A stretch of DNA of 64,000 nucleotides from Saccopteryx bilineata (GCF_036850765.1 NC_089501.1:17274997-17338996); one strand, 5' to 3'. Positions 1 through 10,489 are shown, counted from the first letter of the stretch. Notes: generated by a model not told the origin, from the sequence alone. Numbers and translations: made by a program.

Positions 1-422
1 AAAGATCAACTAAAAATAGTCAAATAGGAAAAGCTGTTTTAAAAAAAAAGAGGAATATATACACAATCAGATTTTTCTTTTCTAAGAAGGGGGGTCATAT
101 ATCTTGTGAATTTATGCTTATAGGACAAAATAATTTATTATGGATTGAAATTTACCTTATGAACTGTAAAAAAATTTCATTGCTTTTTAGGGTTCCTTCT
201 CTCTGACTGACAGCATTTCATTTGCCTAATGTCAATAGCCTTATTTTAGTTATATTTTCCTGTGTATATTCTCAAGCTCTTTGGTACTATTAATTCTCAA
301 TTTAAGAGAAGATTTTACCATTTTAACTTTGTACATCCTCAAGAATTAATTACAATTACTTTCTAAAATATATATACATATATGCATACATATGTATATA
401 CTTTTATTTTGAAAATAAATCA
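1..422. other. AT-rich sequence, no feature recognised
   Basis: AT-rich DNA with a short TATATA/CATATA-rich patch near 368-402. No open reading frame, terminal repeat or known repeat head was recognised. Confidence 0.5.
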
Positions 423-782
423 AGATTCCGCAAAGACTAATAACAAAGGCACGACACAGTTCCTTCCTATGACAGTGATATAACCCAATTTTTGATGTAA
501 GTTGAAATACACTCTAGCTTAACACAAACAAAACACTTGCACTTTTAACAATCCAAAATGGTGTAGATAAGCATATCAGGGGACGCCAACTCCCTCACTC
601 ATATGCCGCGTTACTGCGTATTCTTCTGCCACAGGCAAACTAGTTCACCCATGTAGTCCATAAGTACAAGGCTAACAGCGTAAGCCAAATCACGTCTCAA
701 TTTTTTAAAAGTTTTATGGTAGTGAGCATCATAAACTTGAAACATCATATGTCTAGACTGTCATATCCCGAAGGCCCCTGAA
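423..782 (-). mobile_element. Tigger-like DNA transposon, non-autonomous, degraded, inverted copy
   Basis: Most of this stretch aligns, as reverse complement, to the better preserved element at 1795-2173. Matching blocks include the segment with CCTATGACAGTGA near 467, the GCGTATTCTTCTGCCAC block near 616, and the GTCCATAAGTACAAGGCTAAC block near 657. The terminal repeats are decayed (remnants near 425-435 and 765-780). There is no transposase. Tigger-type (TcMar) membership is inferred from the TA target and terminal repeat of the sister copy. Confidence 0.7.
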
Positions 783-1330
783 TTCCTTTCCAAAAAGTGT
801 AAGATTAACTAGAGCAACTCAGAGTAGTCAGTGATTTTACCACATTTATCAAAAATGTCTCTCTTTTCTATTGTGCAATTGGAAAAAGTATGAGGCAGAG
901 GTGCTGATTCATTCAGAGAAATAGTGTGTTTAATGTTTAAAAGTGGGAAATAAATTTTTCTTATATTGATGCCTTGGGAATTGAATCCAAGAGAACTACA
1001 GCCGTAATATAAATCATCTTGGAAGTAAAATTCTGTAAAATAAATTAATCTTTAAAGGTGCTCAACTAATATTATAATTTATTGACAGTATGGAGGTAAC
1101 ATATGCTAAAGAATTAGATAGCAATCTCCAGCAATAAATTAAATAAAAATTTGAATTACAGATCAGGATTCCATTAATGCTAACTGATTTTTATTTAAAT
1201 ACCTAAAATTTTTTCATTTTATTTATACTACTAAACAAAAGAGTAGCAAAACACTTGGAATTTTGGTGCTTTTGTTTTAGTTTAATATTGCCATTAAGAA
1301 ATTAGGAATTAAGTAGAATTTTGGAGTGAA
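783..1330. other. AT-rich intergenic sequence, nothing recognised
   Basis: No coding signal, repeat head or palindrome was recognised. It separates the two inverted Tigger-like copies together with the SINE insertion at 1347. Confidence 0.5.
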
Positions 1331-1346
1331 GAAAAGTATAAAAATC

Positions 1347-1728
1347 GGCCCTGGCCGGTTGGCTCAGTGGTAGAGCGTCGGCCTGGCGTGCGGAGGTCCC
1401 GGTTCGATTCCCAGCCAGGGCACACAGGAGAAGCACCCATTTGCTTCTCCACCCCTCCCCCTCTCCTTCCTCTCTGTCTCTCTCTTCCCCTCCCGCAGCC
1501 AAGGCTTCATTGGAGCAGGGATGGCCCTGGCGCTGGGGATGGCTCCTTGGCCTCTGCTCCAGGTGCTGGAGTGGCTCTGGTCGCAACAGAGCGATGCCCC
1601 AGAGGGGCAGAGCATCGCCCCTGGTGGGCGTGCCGGGTGGATCCCGGTCGGGCGCATGCGGGAGTCTGTCTGACTGTCTCTCCCCGTTTCCAGCTTCAAA
1701 AAAATACAAAAAAAAAAAAAAAAGAAAA
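1347..1728 (+). mobile_element. SINE family A (Rhin-1/VES-like), young full-length copy
   Basis: The head carries the tRNA-like A box (TGGCTCAGTGGTAG) and B box (GGTTCGATTCC), followed by a roughly 300-bp tRNA-unrelated body and a poly(A) tail. It is flanked by a perfect 16-bp target-site duplication, GAAAAGTATAAAAATC, at 1331-1346 and 1729-1744. Such copies are transcribed by RNA polymerase III from the internal boxes and mobilised by LINE-1; that is family knowledge. It makes no protein: open frames across it recur in every copy. Confidence 0.92.
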
Positions 1729-1794
1729 GAAAAGTATAAAAATCATTTTCCCAGAAGAAATAAAAAAGTTCTTTTATAAGGTCAGATTTTAATA

Positions 1795-2173
1795 CAGGGG
1801 GTCCTCAGGTTACAACAGTCTTGACATATGACATTTTGAGTTTACAACACTCACTCCCATAAAATCTTTAAAAATTGAGATGTGAGTGTTTCGGCTTACA
1901 CCGCTAATGTTGTACTTATGGACGAAGTGGGCGAACTAGTTTGGTTGTCCATGGTGGAAGAATACGCAGCACAGTGTACAGTACAGTATATTTATGTCCT
2001 TTTCCTTTTTCTGAGGCTTAGTTGTGTTTCTATGTTCTAGAGTATGATTTTACAACTGTGTTAAGATAAGATAAGTAAGTGACTTAGGCTAGGGTGTGTT
2101 TCAATTTACACCAAAATTTGGGTTGCGTCACTGTCATAGGAACAGGACTGTGTTGTAACCTGAGGATCCCCTG
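1795..2173 (+). mobile_element. Tigger-like non-autonomous DNA transposon (379 bp) with terminal inverted repeats
   Basis: Terminal inverted repeats of at least 22 bp match with one difference: the left end begins CAGGGGGTCCTCAGGTTACA and the right end is its complement. Both ends abut TA dinucleotides (1793-1794 and 2174-2175), the target duplication of Tc1/mariner-type transposases. No transposase frame is present, so this is an internally deleted or MITE-like copy. The Tigger assignment rests on the terminus style and is inference; TIR and TA are seen directly. Confidence 0.85.
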
Positions 2174-2230
2174 TATATTCATTTTAACTGGTTACAGTAT
2201 CTTATATTTTGTATGTTAAAATTCAAATAA

Positions 2231-2260
2231 GGATGACGTCAGAGTAATGGCGGAGCAGGA
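2231..2260 (+). promoter_or_regulatory. L1 5' end: CRE (TGACGTCA) and YY1-like site
   Basis: The first bases of the element read GGATGACGTCAGAGTAATGG. They contain the palindromic cAMP-response element TGACGTCA at 2234-2241 and an ATGGCGG motif at 2247-2253. Human L1 also carries a YY1 site (AAGATGGC) near its first base that sets the transcription start. A similar role here is inferred from position and motif. Confidence 0.65.
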
Positions 2261-2678
2261 AGCGATACCGATAAATCTCCCCCAAAACTCAACAAGATCT
2301 TCAACCAGAAACAGAAAAACCTATACTTGGAGCTTCCAGATTCTTCGCAATACACCCAAAGGTATGATTGAGTGAAAAATTGGCTAAATATATAACCAAA
2401 CCCCGAAGGAAATAGGGAGTAAGAAATGCTCCGCCTTCCTCACTAACCTAAACAGGGCGGCTTTCTCTGGTAACTGTGAATATAGAAACTGAGGCGGGCA
2501 AAGGGGGTGAATAGATCCAGGCCGCCGCAGCAAAAACGGCCGAACCAGGCTGTGGCTCAGAGATCCAAGCCGAGGAAAATCTGATCCTGTGGCAACCCGG
2601 GCAATACAAGCTAACACTCGCGCCAAACCCAAACAAAGAAAGACAAGCGGAGCGGCCATTTTACCCGGTCTCCTGGTC

Positions 2679-3290
2679 GGTGCGCAGTTAGTGGAAGAGA
2701 GATTTCTTCCTAAGCCGCGGAAGTGGGTGCCCGTGTTGCCCCACGGAGAGGCAGGGTCAGAGGCCTTTCTGTGGGCTGAGGGCAGAGTCTCTGGGCAGCC
2801 CCAGCGCCCTGGGAAAGCCACGCACGGGAGGGAGTGAGAACTAATCCCAACGGTGGAGATTTTCCGTGCTGGAGGCTGTTTCACTCAGAGGGAACCGCGG
2901 CCGGCCTCATATCCTGGTTTGCGCGCGCAGATAAGGAGTGAGCGATTCCTCCGAGTGCCTCGGCAGTGCGCGCCCGTGTTATCGCAGAGAGGGGCAGAGT
3001 CAGGGGCCTTTGTGTGGGCCAAAGCGGAATCTCGGGCCGCCCCGGCGCCTTGCAAAAGCCGCACACGGGGACGGAGCGAGACTCAATTGCAACGCTGCAA
3101 CTTTTCCCTGCGGTTGGGGGTTTCACTCAGAGCGTGAGACTGCTGGCCGGATATCCTGGTTGCAGACAGTGAGTGAGAGTTTCCTTCAAGCGCCCCCCAG
3201 AAGTGGGCGCCCGCTTGTGTTACCGGATAGAGTGGCAGAGCCAGAGGTCTTCGAGTGGGAGGAAAGCCCGCCTGATTATGCTAGCAGCTC
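2679..3290 (+). repeat. Tandem monomer-like repeats inside the L1 5'UTR (two full units and one partial)
   Basis: Unit 1 starts near 2679, unit 2 near 2921 and unit 3 near 3161, a spacing of about 240 bp. Shared landmarks in order are: a GCGCAG-type start, a GAGNGATTCCT/GAGATTTCTTCC block, GTGGGTGCCCGTGTT/GTGCGCGCCCGTGTT, GGCAGAGTCAGGGGCCTTTGTG, GCCCCGGCGCC, TTTCACTCAGAG, and a closing ATATCCTGGTT. Unit 3 stops after its GAGGTCTTCGAGTGGGAG block. Units are diverged but collinear. Mouse L1 promoters are also built of tandem monomers; the parallel is inference. Confidence 0.75.
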
Positions 3291-3689
3291 TGACTGACTG
3301 AGCCTTACCCAGAGCCCTGTGCTGAGTGGAAATAGAGTGGGGAGTTGCCAGCAATTTGAGCATCTTACTATCCAGGCAGAGGCAGCAGCAACCCCATACC
3401 TGGACTATCAGGCTACTAATTGAGGAAGGAAAGACTAGGAGAAAGGCTCCAGGAACACGGACTCTCTCACTGTCGGAGCCTATAAATGCTAATGAGCCTC
3501 GACTCCCAACGAGAATAAAGCACAATACATGACATTGCCATAGAGACTTATCAACTGCAAACCTCTACCTGAGCGTGCCAAAGGGGCAGAACCCGGGGTA
3601 CAGAGTCACCGACCAGGAAGAGGGAGAGAAAAGAAAAAGCAAGAAGATAACCTCTCAAAATCAAGAATAATCTGCAGACTTTATAACTT

Positions 3690-4640
3690 ATCCCATTTTA
3701 TTATATTTGTTCGTTTGTTTCTCTTATCTTCATTCTTGAGACTTTTTTTTCCTCCTCCAATTTGGCCGATTAACTCTCTACCGGTCTTACTCTCTCCTCT
3801 CCTTGAACTACACTACCCATAAGTGTTACATCTCCCATTATCATTTCTCTTCTCTTCCTTTCTCTCTATGAGGGTTGCACTCCAAAACCCTTAACTCTCT
3901 CTCTCTCTCTCTCCTTTCTTTTTCCTTCTTTTAGTGGTTCCCTCTTTTTTTCTCTCTCTCTCTTTCTTTTCTCCCTCTATATTAGTTTCTTCCTTTCTCC
4001 TTTACATCTCCTCTCATTCAAACCTCAATAACAAACAAATTATCTTATCTGGGACTCAAACCTATGTTTGTGGCATTTTGGGGGGTTTTTACTTCACCTT
4101 TTTCACTCACTAGCAGTGCTCCCATCCCTGGCTCTCCATATTATCTAGTTCTTGTTCCACTAAATACAATAGTAAGTTTTTAATTTGTCCCCCCATTTTT
4201 CCATTTTCCTCTTATTCCTCTCATCATAACTCTTAGAAAACCAACACCTAAAAGCAAATCATTTTATTCTTGACCCAAATTTTTTCCTTATTTGCTTTTT
4301 GTGGGTCCATACGCTCTTTTTTTTTTTCTTTTTTCTTTTTTTTTTTTTTTCCTTTTTTTTTTTCTTTCTCTCTTTTTTGCCCCTTTATTACTTTTCCCCA
4401 ATTCAGGCCCTCCATCACAGGCATTGTTTGTTATAACTCACAGTCCACCACAAGATTTTCTCAAGAAAGAGGGGAAAGGAGAGGAGAGGAAAAAAAGAGG
4501 GGGGGAATAATTTCCTTTTTTAAAAAAATTTTTATTTTATTTTATTTTTCTTTATTTCATTATTATTTTTTTTTAAAAAAAACAACTCTTTTTGATTTGT
4601 TATTTTTTTATTTTTTTTAACTTTTTATTCTTTATTAAAT
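3690..4640 (+). repeat. Pyrimidine-rich (CT)n / poly(T) tract in L1 5'UTR
   Basis: Long runs of C and T, including a TC repeat around 3895-3970 and nearly pure T tracts around 4316-4375 and 4540-4620. It lies inside the L1 5'UTR just upstream of ORF1. No structured element was recognised. Confidence 0.8.
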
Positions 4641-4672
4641 CTCATTAATACTATCAACAAAACCACCCTCAG

Positions 4673-5794
4673 ATGCCATTAAGAAAGAGAAAATCGAATA
4701 TCATGGATACAAAAGAAAGAGAGGTAACACAGCTAGATGAGGAAAAATCTATGGAGAAAAAATTTAATATATTGGAAACCTTGGAGCTAAATGACAGAGA
4801 ATTCAAGATAGAAATCCTAAAAATCCTCCGAGATATACAAGAAAACACAGAAAGGCAATATAGGGAGATCAGAAAACAACTCCATGAACACAAAGAATAT
4901 ATGTCCAAGGAAATTGAAATTATAAAAACAAATCAAACAGAGATGAAAAACTCAATTCACGAGCTGAAAAACGAAGTAACAAGCTTAGCTAATAGAACAG
5001 GTCAGATAGAAGAGAGGATTAGTGAAATAGAAGACAAGCAACTTGAGGCACAACAGAGAGAAGAAGAAAGAGACTCAAAAATTAAAAAAAATGAGATAGC
5101 CCTACAAGAATTATCTGACTCCATCAAAAAGAATAACATAAGAATAATAGGTATATCAGAGGGAGAAGAGAGAGAAAATGGAATGGAGAACATACTTAAA
5201 CAAATCATTGATGAGAACTTCCCAAGCCTGTGGAAAGAAATAAAGCCTCAAGTTCAAGAAGCAAACAGAACTTCAAGTTTTCTTAACCACAACAAACCTA
5301 CTCCAAGGCATATCATAATGAAATTGACACAAACCAACAGCAAAGAAAAAATTCTCAAGGCAGCCAGGGAAAAGAAGAATACAACATATAAAGGAAGGCC
5401 CATTAGATTATCATCAGATTTCTCAGCAGAAACTCTACAAGCTAGAAGAGAGTGGACCCCAATATTTAAAGTCCTGAAAGAGAGGAACTTTCAGCCACGA
5501 ATACTATACCCATCAAAGCTATCCTTCAAATACGAAGGAGAAATAAAAACATTCACAGATACAGAAAAGATGAGGGAATTTATCATCAGAAAACCCCCAC
5601 TCCAGGAATTACTAAAGGGGGTTCTCCAATCAGATACAAAGAACAAAAAAAAAAACAGAGCCACAAGTAAAAGCTCCAAGAAGAACACAATAAAACCAAA
5701 TTTAAACTGTGACAACAACAAAAAGAAAGAGGGGGAGAAGACGGAGATTAACAGTAGCAAAGGACGATGGAGTGCAAAAGTACTCACAAAATAG
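4673..5794 (+). CDS. LINE-1 ORF1 protein (RNA-binding chaperone), intact, 373 aa
   Basis: ORF1p coats L1 RNA as a trimer and acts as a nucleic-acid chaperone in the cytoplasmic L1 particle (family knowledge). The sequence shows a short basic N-terminus, a long heptad-like coiled coil (about residues 40-155), an RRM-like domain (about 154-250, with NNIRIIGI and PRHIIMKL strands) and a C-terminal domain (about 250-320) with the conserved REWTPIFKVLKERNFQPRIL block. It is longer than human ORF1p (338 aa). After KPPLQELLKGVL it continues with about 55 residues rich in K, N and S. The start is the ATG giving MPLRKRK. There is no frameshift or premature stop. About 200 bp separate it from ORF2. Confidence 0.95.
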   Translation: MPLRKRKSNIMDTKEREVTQLDEEKSMEKKFNILETLELNDREFKIEILKILRDIQENTERQYREIRKQLHEHKEYMSKEIEIIKTNQTEMKNSIHELKNEVTSLANRTGQIEERISEIEDKQLEAQQREEERDSKIKKNEIALQELSDSIKKNNIRIIGISEGEERENGMENILKQIIDENFPSLWKEIKPQVQEANRTSSFLNHNKPTPRHIIMKLTQTNSKEKILKAAREKKNTTYKGRPIRLSSDFSAETLQARREWTPIFKVLKERNFQPRILYPSKLSFKYEGEIKTFTDTEKMREFIIRKPPLQELLKGVLQSDTKNKKKNRATSKSSKKNTIKPNLNCDNNKKKEGEKTEINSSKGRWSAKVLTK

Positions 5795-5996
5795 TTCGCT
5801 ACAATGAACAGGGTAGGGACCCTTTTCATTACTCAAAGGTAACCACCATTGAAAAAACCACCACAGAAGCACATGAGATAAAAAAGATAGCAACAGAGGA
5901 AAGATGTATGGAATACAACCAAATAAAAACAAAAGATAGAAAAACGAAAGAGAAGGATCAAACAAGACACAAAACTAACAGAAAGCAAGATATAAA
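5795..5996 (+). other. L1 inter-ORF spacer
   Basis: AT-rich spacer between ORF1 stop and ORF2 start. In human L1 the spacer is about 63 bp and ORF2 is translated by an unusual termination/reinitiation process; here the gap is larger. No independent gene is supported. Confidence 0.6.
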
Positions 5997-8900
5997 ATGG
6001 CAATAGGGAACTCACAAGTATCAATAATTACACTAAATGTAAATGGATTAAACTCACCAATAAAAAGGCACAGAGTAGCAGAATGGATTAAAAAAGAAAA
6101 TCCAACTGTATGCTGCCTACAGGAAACTCATCTAAGTAACAAGGATAAAAACAAATTCAAAGTGAAAGGCTGGAAAACAATACTCCAAGCAAATAACATC
6201 CAAAAAAAAGCAGGTGTAGCAATACTCATATCGGATAATGCTGACTACAAGACAGGAAAAGTACTTAGAGACAAAAATGGCCATTTCATAATGGCTAAGG
6301 GGACACTGAATCAAGAAGATATAACAAGTCTTAATATATATGCACCAAACCAAGGAGCACCAAAATATATAAGACAGCTACTTATTGATCTTAAAACAAA
6401 AACTGACAAAAATACAATCATACTTGGAGACCTCAATACACCGCTGACGGCTCTAGATCGGTCATCCAAACAGAGAATCAACAAAGACATAGTGGCCTTA
6501 AACAAAACACTAGAGCACCTGGATATGATAGACATCTACAGGACATTTCATCCCAAAGTGACTGAGTATACATTTTTCTCCAGTGTACATGGATCATTCT
6601 CAAGAATTGACCATATGTTGGGCCACAAAAACAATATCAGCAAATTCAGAAAAATTGAAGTTGTACCAAGCATATTTTCTGATCATAAAGCCTTGAAACT
6701 AGAATTCAACTGCAAAAAAGAGGAAAAAAATCCCACAAAAATGTGGAAACTAAACAACATACTTCTAAAAAATGAATGGGTCAAAGAAGAAATAAGTGCA
6801 GAGATCAAAAGATATATACAGACTAATGAAAATGACAATACGACATATCAGAATCTATGGGATGCAGCAAAAGCAGTGATAAGAGGGAAGTTCATATCGC
6901 TTCAGGCATATATGAACAAACAAGAGAGAGCCCAAGTGAACCACTTAACTTCCCACCTTCAGGAACTAGAAAAAGAAGAACAAAGACAACCCAAAACCAG
7001 CCGAAGAAAGGAGATAATAAAAATCAGAGCAGAAATAAATGAATTAGAGAACAGAAAAACTATAGAAAAAATTAATAGAACAAGGAGCTGGTTCTTTGAA
7101 AAGATCAACAAAATTGACAAACCCTTGGCAAGACTTACCAAGGAAAAAAGAGAAAGAACTCATATAAACAAAATACAAAATGAAAGAGGAGAAATCACCA
7201 CGGACACCGTAGATATACAAAGAATTATTGTAGAATACTATGAAAAACTTTATGCCACTAAATTCAACAACCTAGAAGAAATGGATAAATTCCTAGAACA
7301 ATACAACCTTCCTAGACTGAGTCAAGAAGAAGCAGAAAGCCTAAACAGACCTATCAGTAGAGAAGAAATAGAAAAAACCATTAAAAACCTCCCCAAAAAT
7401 AAAAGTCCAGGCCCTGACGGCTATACCAGCGAATTTTATCAAACATTCAAAGAAGACTTGGTTCCTATTCTACTCAAAGTCTTCCAAAAAATTGAAGAAG
7501 AAGCAATACTTCCAAACACATTTTATGAGGCCAACATAACCCTCATACCAAAACCAGGCAAGGATGGCACAAAAAAAGAAAACTACAGACCAATATCTCT
7601 AATGAATACAGATGCTAAAATACTAAACAAAATACTAGCAAATCGAATACAACAACATATTAAAAAAATAATACATCATGATCAAGTGGGATTCATCCCA
7701 GAATCTCAAGGATGGTTCAACATACGTAAAACGGTTAATGTAATACACCATATCAACAAAACAAAGAACAAAAACCACATGATCATATCAATAGACGCAG
7801 AAAAGGCTTTCGATAAAATACAACACAATTTTATGTTTAAGACTCTCAACAAAATGGGTATAGAAGGAAAATATCTCAACATGATAAAGGCCATATATGA
7901 TAAACCATCAGCTAACATCATATTAAATGGCACTAAACTGAAGGCTTTCCCCCTTAAATCAGGAACAAGACAGGGTTGTCCACTCTCTCCACTCTTATTT
8001 AATGTGGTACTAGAGGTTCTAGCCAGAGAAATCAGACAAGACAAAGAAATAAAAGCATCCATATCGGAAAAGAAGAAGTAAAGGTATCACTTTTTGCAGA
8101 TGATATGATCCTATACATCGAAAACCCCAAAGAATCCACAAAAAGACTACTAGAAACAATAAGCCAATACAGTAAGGTCGCAGGATACAAAATTAACATA
8201 CAGAAGTCAATAGCCTTTCTATATGCCAACAATGAAACAACTGAGAACGAACTCAAAAGAATAATCCCCTTCACGATTGCAACAAAAAAAATAAAATACT
8301 TAGGAATAAACATAACAAAGAATGTAAAGGACTTATATAATGAAAACTATAAACCATTGTTAAGGGAAATCGAAAAAGATATAATGAGATGGAAGAATAT
8401 ACCTTGTTCTTGGCTAGGAAGAATAAATATAATCAAGATGGCTATATTACCCAAAGCAATATACAAATTTAATGCAATTCCCATCAAAATTCCAATGACA
8501 TTTTTTAAAGAAATAGAGCAAAAAATCATCAGATTTATATGGAACTATAAAAAACCCCGAATAGCCAAAGCAATCCTAAAGAAAAAGAATGAAGCTGGGG
8601 GCATAACAATACCTGACTTCAAACTCTATTATAGGGCCACAACAATCAAAACAGCATGGTATTGGCAGAAAAATAGACACTCAGACCAATGGAACAGAAT
8701 AGAAAGCCCAGAAATAAAACCACATATATATAGTCAAATAATCTTTGATAAAGGGGCCAACAACACACAATGGAGAAAAGAAAGCCTCTTCAATAAATGG
8801 TGCTGGGAAAACTGGAAAGCCACATGCAAAAGAATGAAACTGGACTACAGTCTCCCCCTGTACAAAAATTAACTCAAAATGGATCAAAGATCTAAACATA

Positions 8901-9821
8901 AGACCTGAAACAATTAAGTACATAGAAGAAGACATAGGTACTCAACTCATAGACCTGGGTTTTAAAGAGCATTTTATGAATTTGACTCCAATGGCAAGAG
9001 AAGTGAAGGCAAACATTAATGAATGGGACTACATCAGACTAAGAAGTTTTTGCTCAGCAAGAGAAACTGATAACAAAATAAACAGAAAGCCAACTAAATG
9101 GGAAATGATTTTTTCAAACAACAGCTCAGATAAGGGCCTAATATCCAAAATATACAAAGAACTCATAAAACTCAACAACAAACAAACAAACAATCCAATA
9201 AAAAAATGGGAAGAGGATATGAATAGACACTTCTCCCAGGAAGAAATACAAATGGCCAACAGATATATGAAAAGATGCTCATCTTCTTTAGCTATTAGAG
9301 AAATGCAAATCAAAACGGCAATGAGATACCACCTCACACCTGTTCGATTAGCTGTTATTAGCAAGTCAGGTAATAGCAAATGTTGGAGAGGTTGTGGAGA
9401 AAAAGGAACCCTCATACACTGTTGGTGGGAATGTAAAGTAGTACAACCATTATGGAAGAAAGTATGGTGGTTCCTCAAAAAACTGAAAATAGAACTACCT
9501 TATGACCCAGCAATCCCTCTACTGGGTATATATCCCCAAAACTCAGAAACATTGATACGTAAAGACACATGCAGCCCCATGTTTATTGCAGCATTGTTCA
9601 CAGTGGCCAGGACATGGAAACAACCAAAAAGCCCATCAATAGATGACTGGATAAAGAAGATGTGGCACATATACACTATGGAATACTACTCAGCCATAAG
9701 AAATGATGACATCGGAACATTTACAGCAAAATGGTGGGATCTTGATAACATGATACGAAGCGAAATAAGTAAATCAGAAAAAAACAGGAACTGTATTATT
9801 CCATACGTAGGTGGGACATAA
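5997..9821 (+). pseudogene. LINE-1 ORF2 (endonuclease-reverse transcriptase), disrupted by two small deletions
   Basis: ORF2p nicks target DNA and reverse-transcribes L1 RNA in place. The N-terminal AP-endonuclease domain (about residues 1-240) shows N14, the QETHL motif with E43, and [10 protein letters not shown] with its catalytic histidine. Reverse transcriptase motifs follow: [61 protein letters not shown] and FADD. The C-terminal cysteine segment reads [18 protein letters not shown]. Frame is lost by a 1-nt deletion near 8055, just before FADD, and regained by a 2-nt deletion near 8853. The copy at 37178 lacks both deletions. Open pieces are 5997-8081, about 8085-8872 and 8976-9821. The protein would be truncated at about residue 694 without the catalytic aspartates. 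Confidence 0.94.
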
Positions 9822-10078
9822 TAGTGAAACTAAGAGACATTGATAAGAGTGTGGTGGTTACGGGGGGGAGGGGGGAATGGGAGAGGGATAGGGGGTGGGA
9901 GGGGCACAAAGAAAACAAGATAGAAGGTGACAGAGGACAATCTGACTTTGGGTGGTGGGTATGCAACATAATTGAAAGACAAGATAACCTGGACTTGTTA
10001 TCTTTGAATATATGTATCCTGATTTATTGATGTCACCCCATTTAAAAAATAAAATTATAAAAAAAAAAATAAAAAAAT
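9822..10078 (+). other. L1 3'UTR with G-rich tract and A-rich tail
   Basis: The 3'UTR holds a purine/G-rich run at about 9858-9904 with several G3-G7 tracts (potential G-quadruplex). Next comes the landmark TGACTTTGGGTGGTGGGT near 9943, then TTATTGATGTCACCCCATTT and an A-rich tail. The same order appears at 39360-39590 and, without the G tract, at 21553-21766. Confidence 0.85.
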
Positions 10079-10089
10079 AATTCAAATAA

Positions 10090-10485
10090 AAAACACAATC
10101 TTGGTTAGAGAACTCCAACAGTAATTTTGCAGATTTTGCAGACTGTCTCTAAGTTTATACCATTTTTTTACCAATTTAAATAAATCAAAAGGCACTTAAG
10201 TTTTTAAATAAATCAAATTCAATATTTGGTCTACTTTACTGTCTCTGGACTGATTTAGTTTGCCATGTAACAAATAACATAACTTATTTGTTAAAGATAG
10301 TGAACACAGAGTCTCAAACAGCTACAGGCTGATACAGCCACCATTTTATTTTTTTAAATGGGGCTCTGATGTGAAAATGTTAATTCCTAATTTTCCTATT
10401 TAGACAGCCCTGCCTAAAATAATTATACTCACTGTCATAGAGCAACAATCTTCTTTCAGCACTTGAAATAAGTTTTCAATGATGA
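10090..10485. other. Unassigned AT-rich sequence
   Basis: Follows the 3' target-site duplication of the young L1. No repeat, RNA gene or coding signal was recognised. Confidence 0.45.
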
Positions 10486-10489
10486 TAAT

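Larger units (their letters stand above)
2231..4672 (+). promoter_or_regulatory. L1 5'UTR / internal promoter region
   Basis: This is 2.4 kb upstream of ORF1. The first 1.1 kb is GC- and CpG-rich, unlike the AT-rich surroundings. From about 3690 onwards it becomes strongly pyrimidine-rich, with long T and CT tracts ending near 4630. Human L1 has a 5'UTR of about 900 bp, so this one is long. The small open frames within it on both strands show no recognisable domain and are most likely chance frames in GC-rich repeats. Confidence 0.8.
2231..10078 (+). mobile_element. Full-length young LINE-1 (L1) retrotransposon
   Basis: A complete L1 of about 7.8 kb: CpG-rich 5'UTR, ORF1 (4673-5794), ORF2 (from 5997), 3'UTR with a G-rich tract and an A-rich tail. 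An exact 11-bp target-site duplication, AATTCAAATAA, lies at 2220-2230 and 10079-10089, fixing both ends. ORF1 is intact. ORF2 has two small deletions, so this copy cannot make a complete ORF2 protein. Its 3' 2.4 kb is nearly identical to the copy at 37178-39591, which points to recent activity of the lineage. Confidence 0.96.

Noticed and set aside
1360..1425. Possible functional tRNA gene at SINE heads
   Set aside because: A and B boxes are present, but the sequence continues into the SINE body and the cloverleaf is not complete; these are tRNA-derived SINE promoters.
1302..1792. Open frames of 110-200 aa on both strands over family A SINEs (also at 15558-16116, 20870-21486, 30898-31689, 43242-43933, 47402-47861, 51721-52197, 63031-63592)
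   Set aside because: The same peptides recur at every family A SINE copy because the body is GC-rich and stop-poor; they are not genes.
2384..3532. Frames of 60-166 aa in the L1 5'UTR on both strands
   Set aside because: They follow the tandem GC-rich units and show no domain. An antisense ORF0-like role was considered, but nothing in sequence or position supports it firmly.
4669..9478. Minus-strand frames opposite L1 ORF1 and ORF2
   Set aside because: Shadows of the real plus-strand L1 frames; rich in F, S, I and L with no domain.
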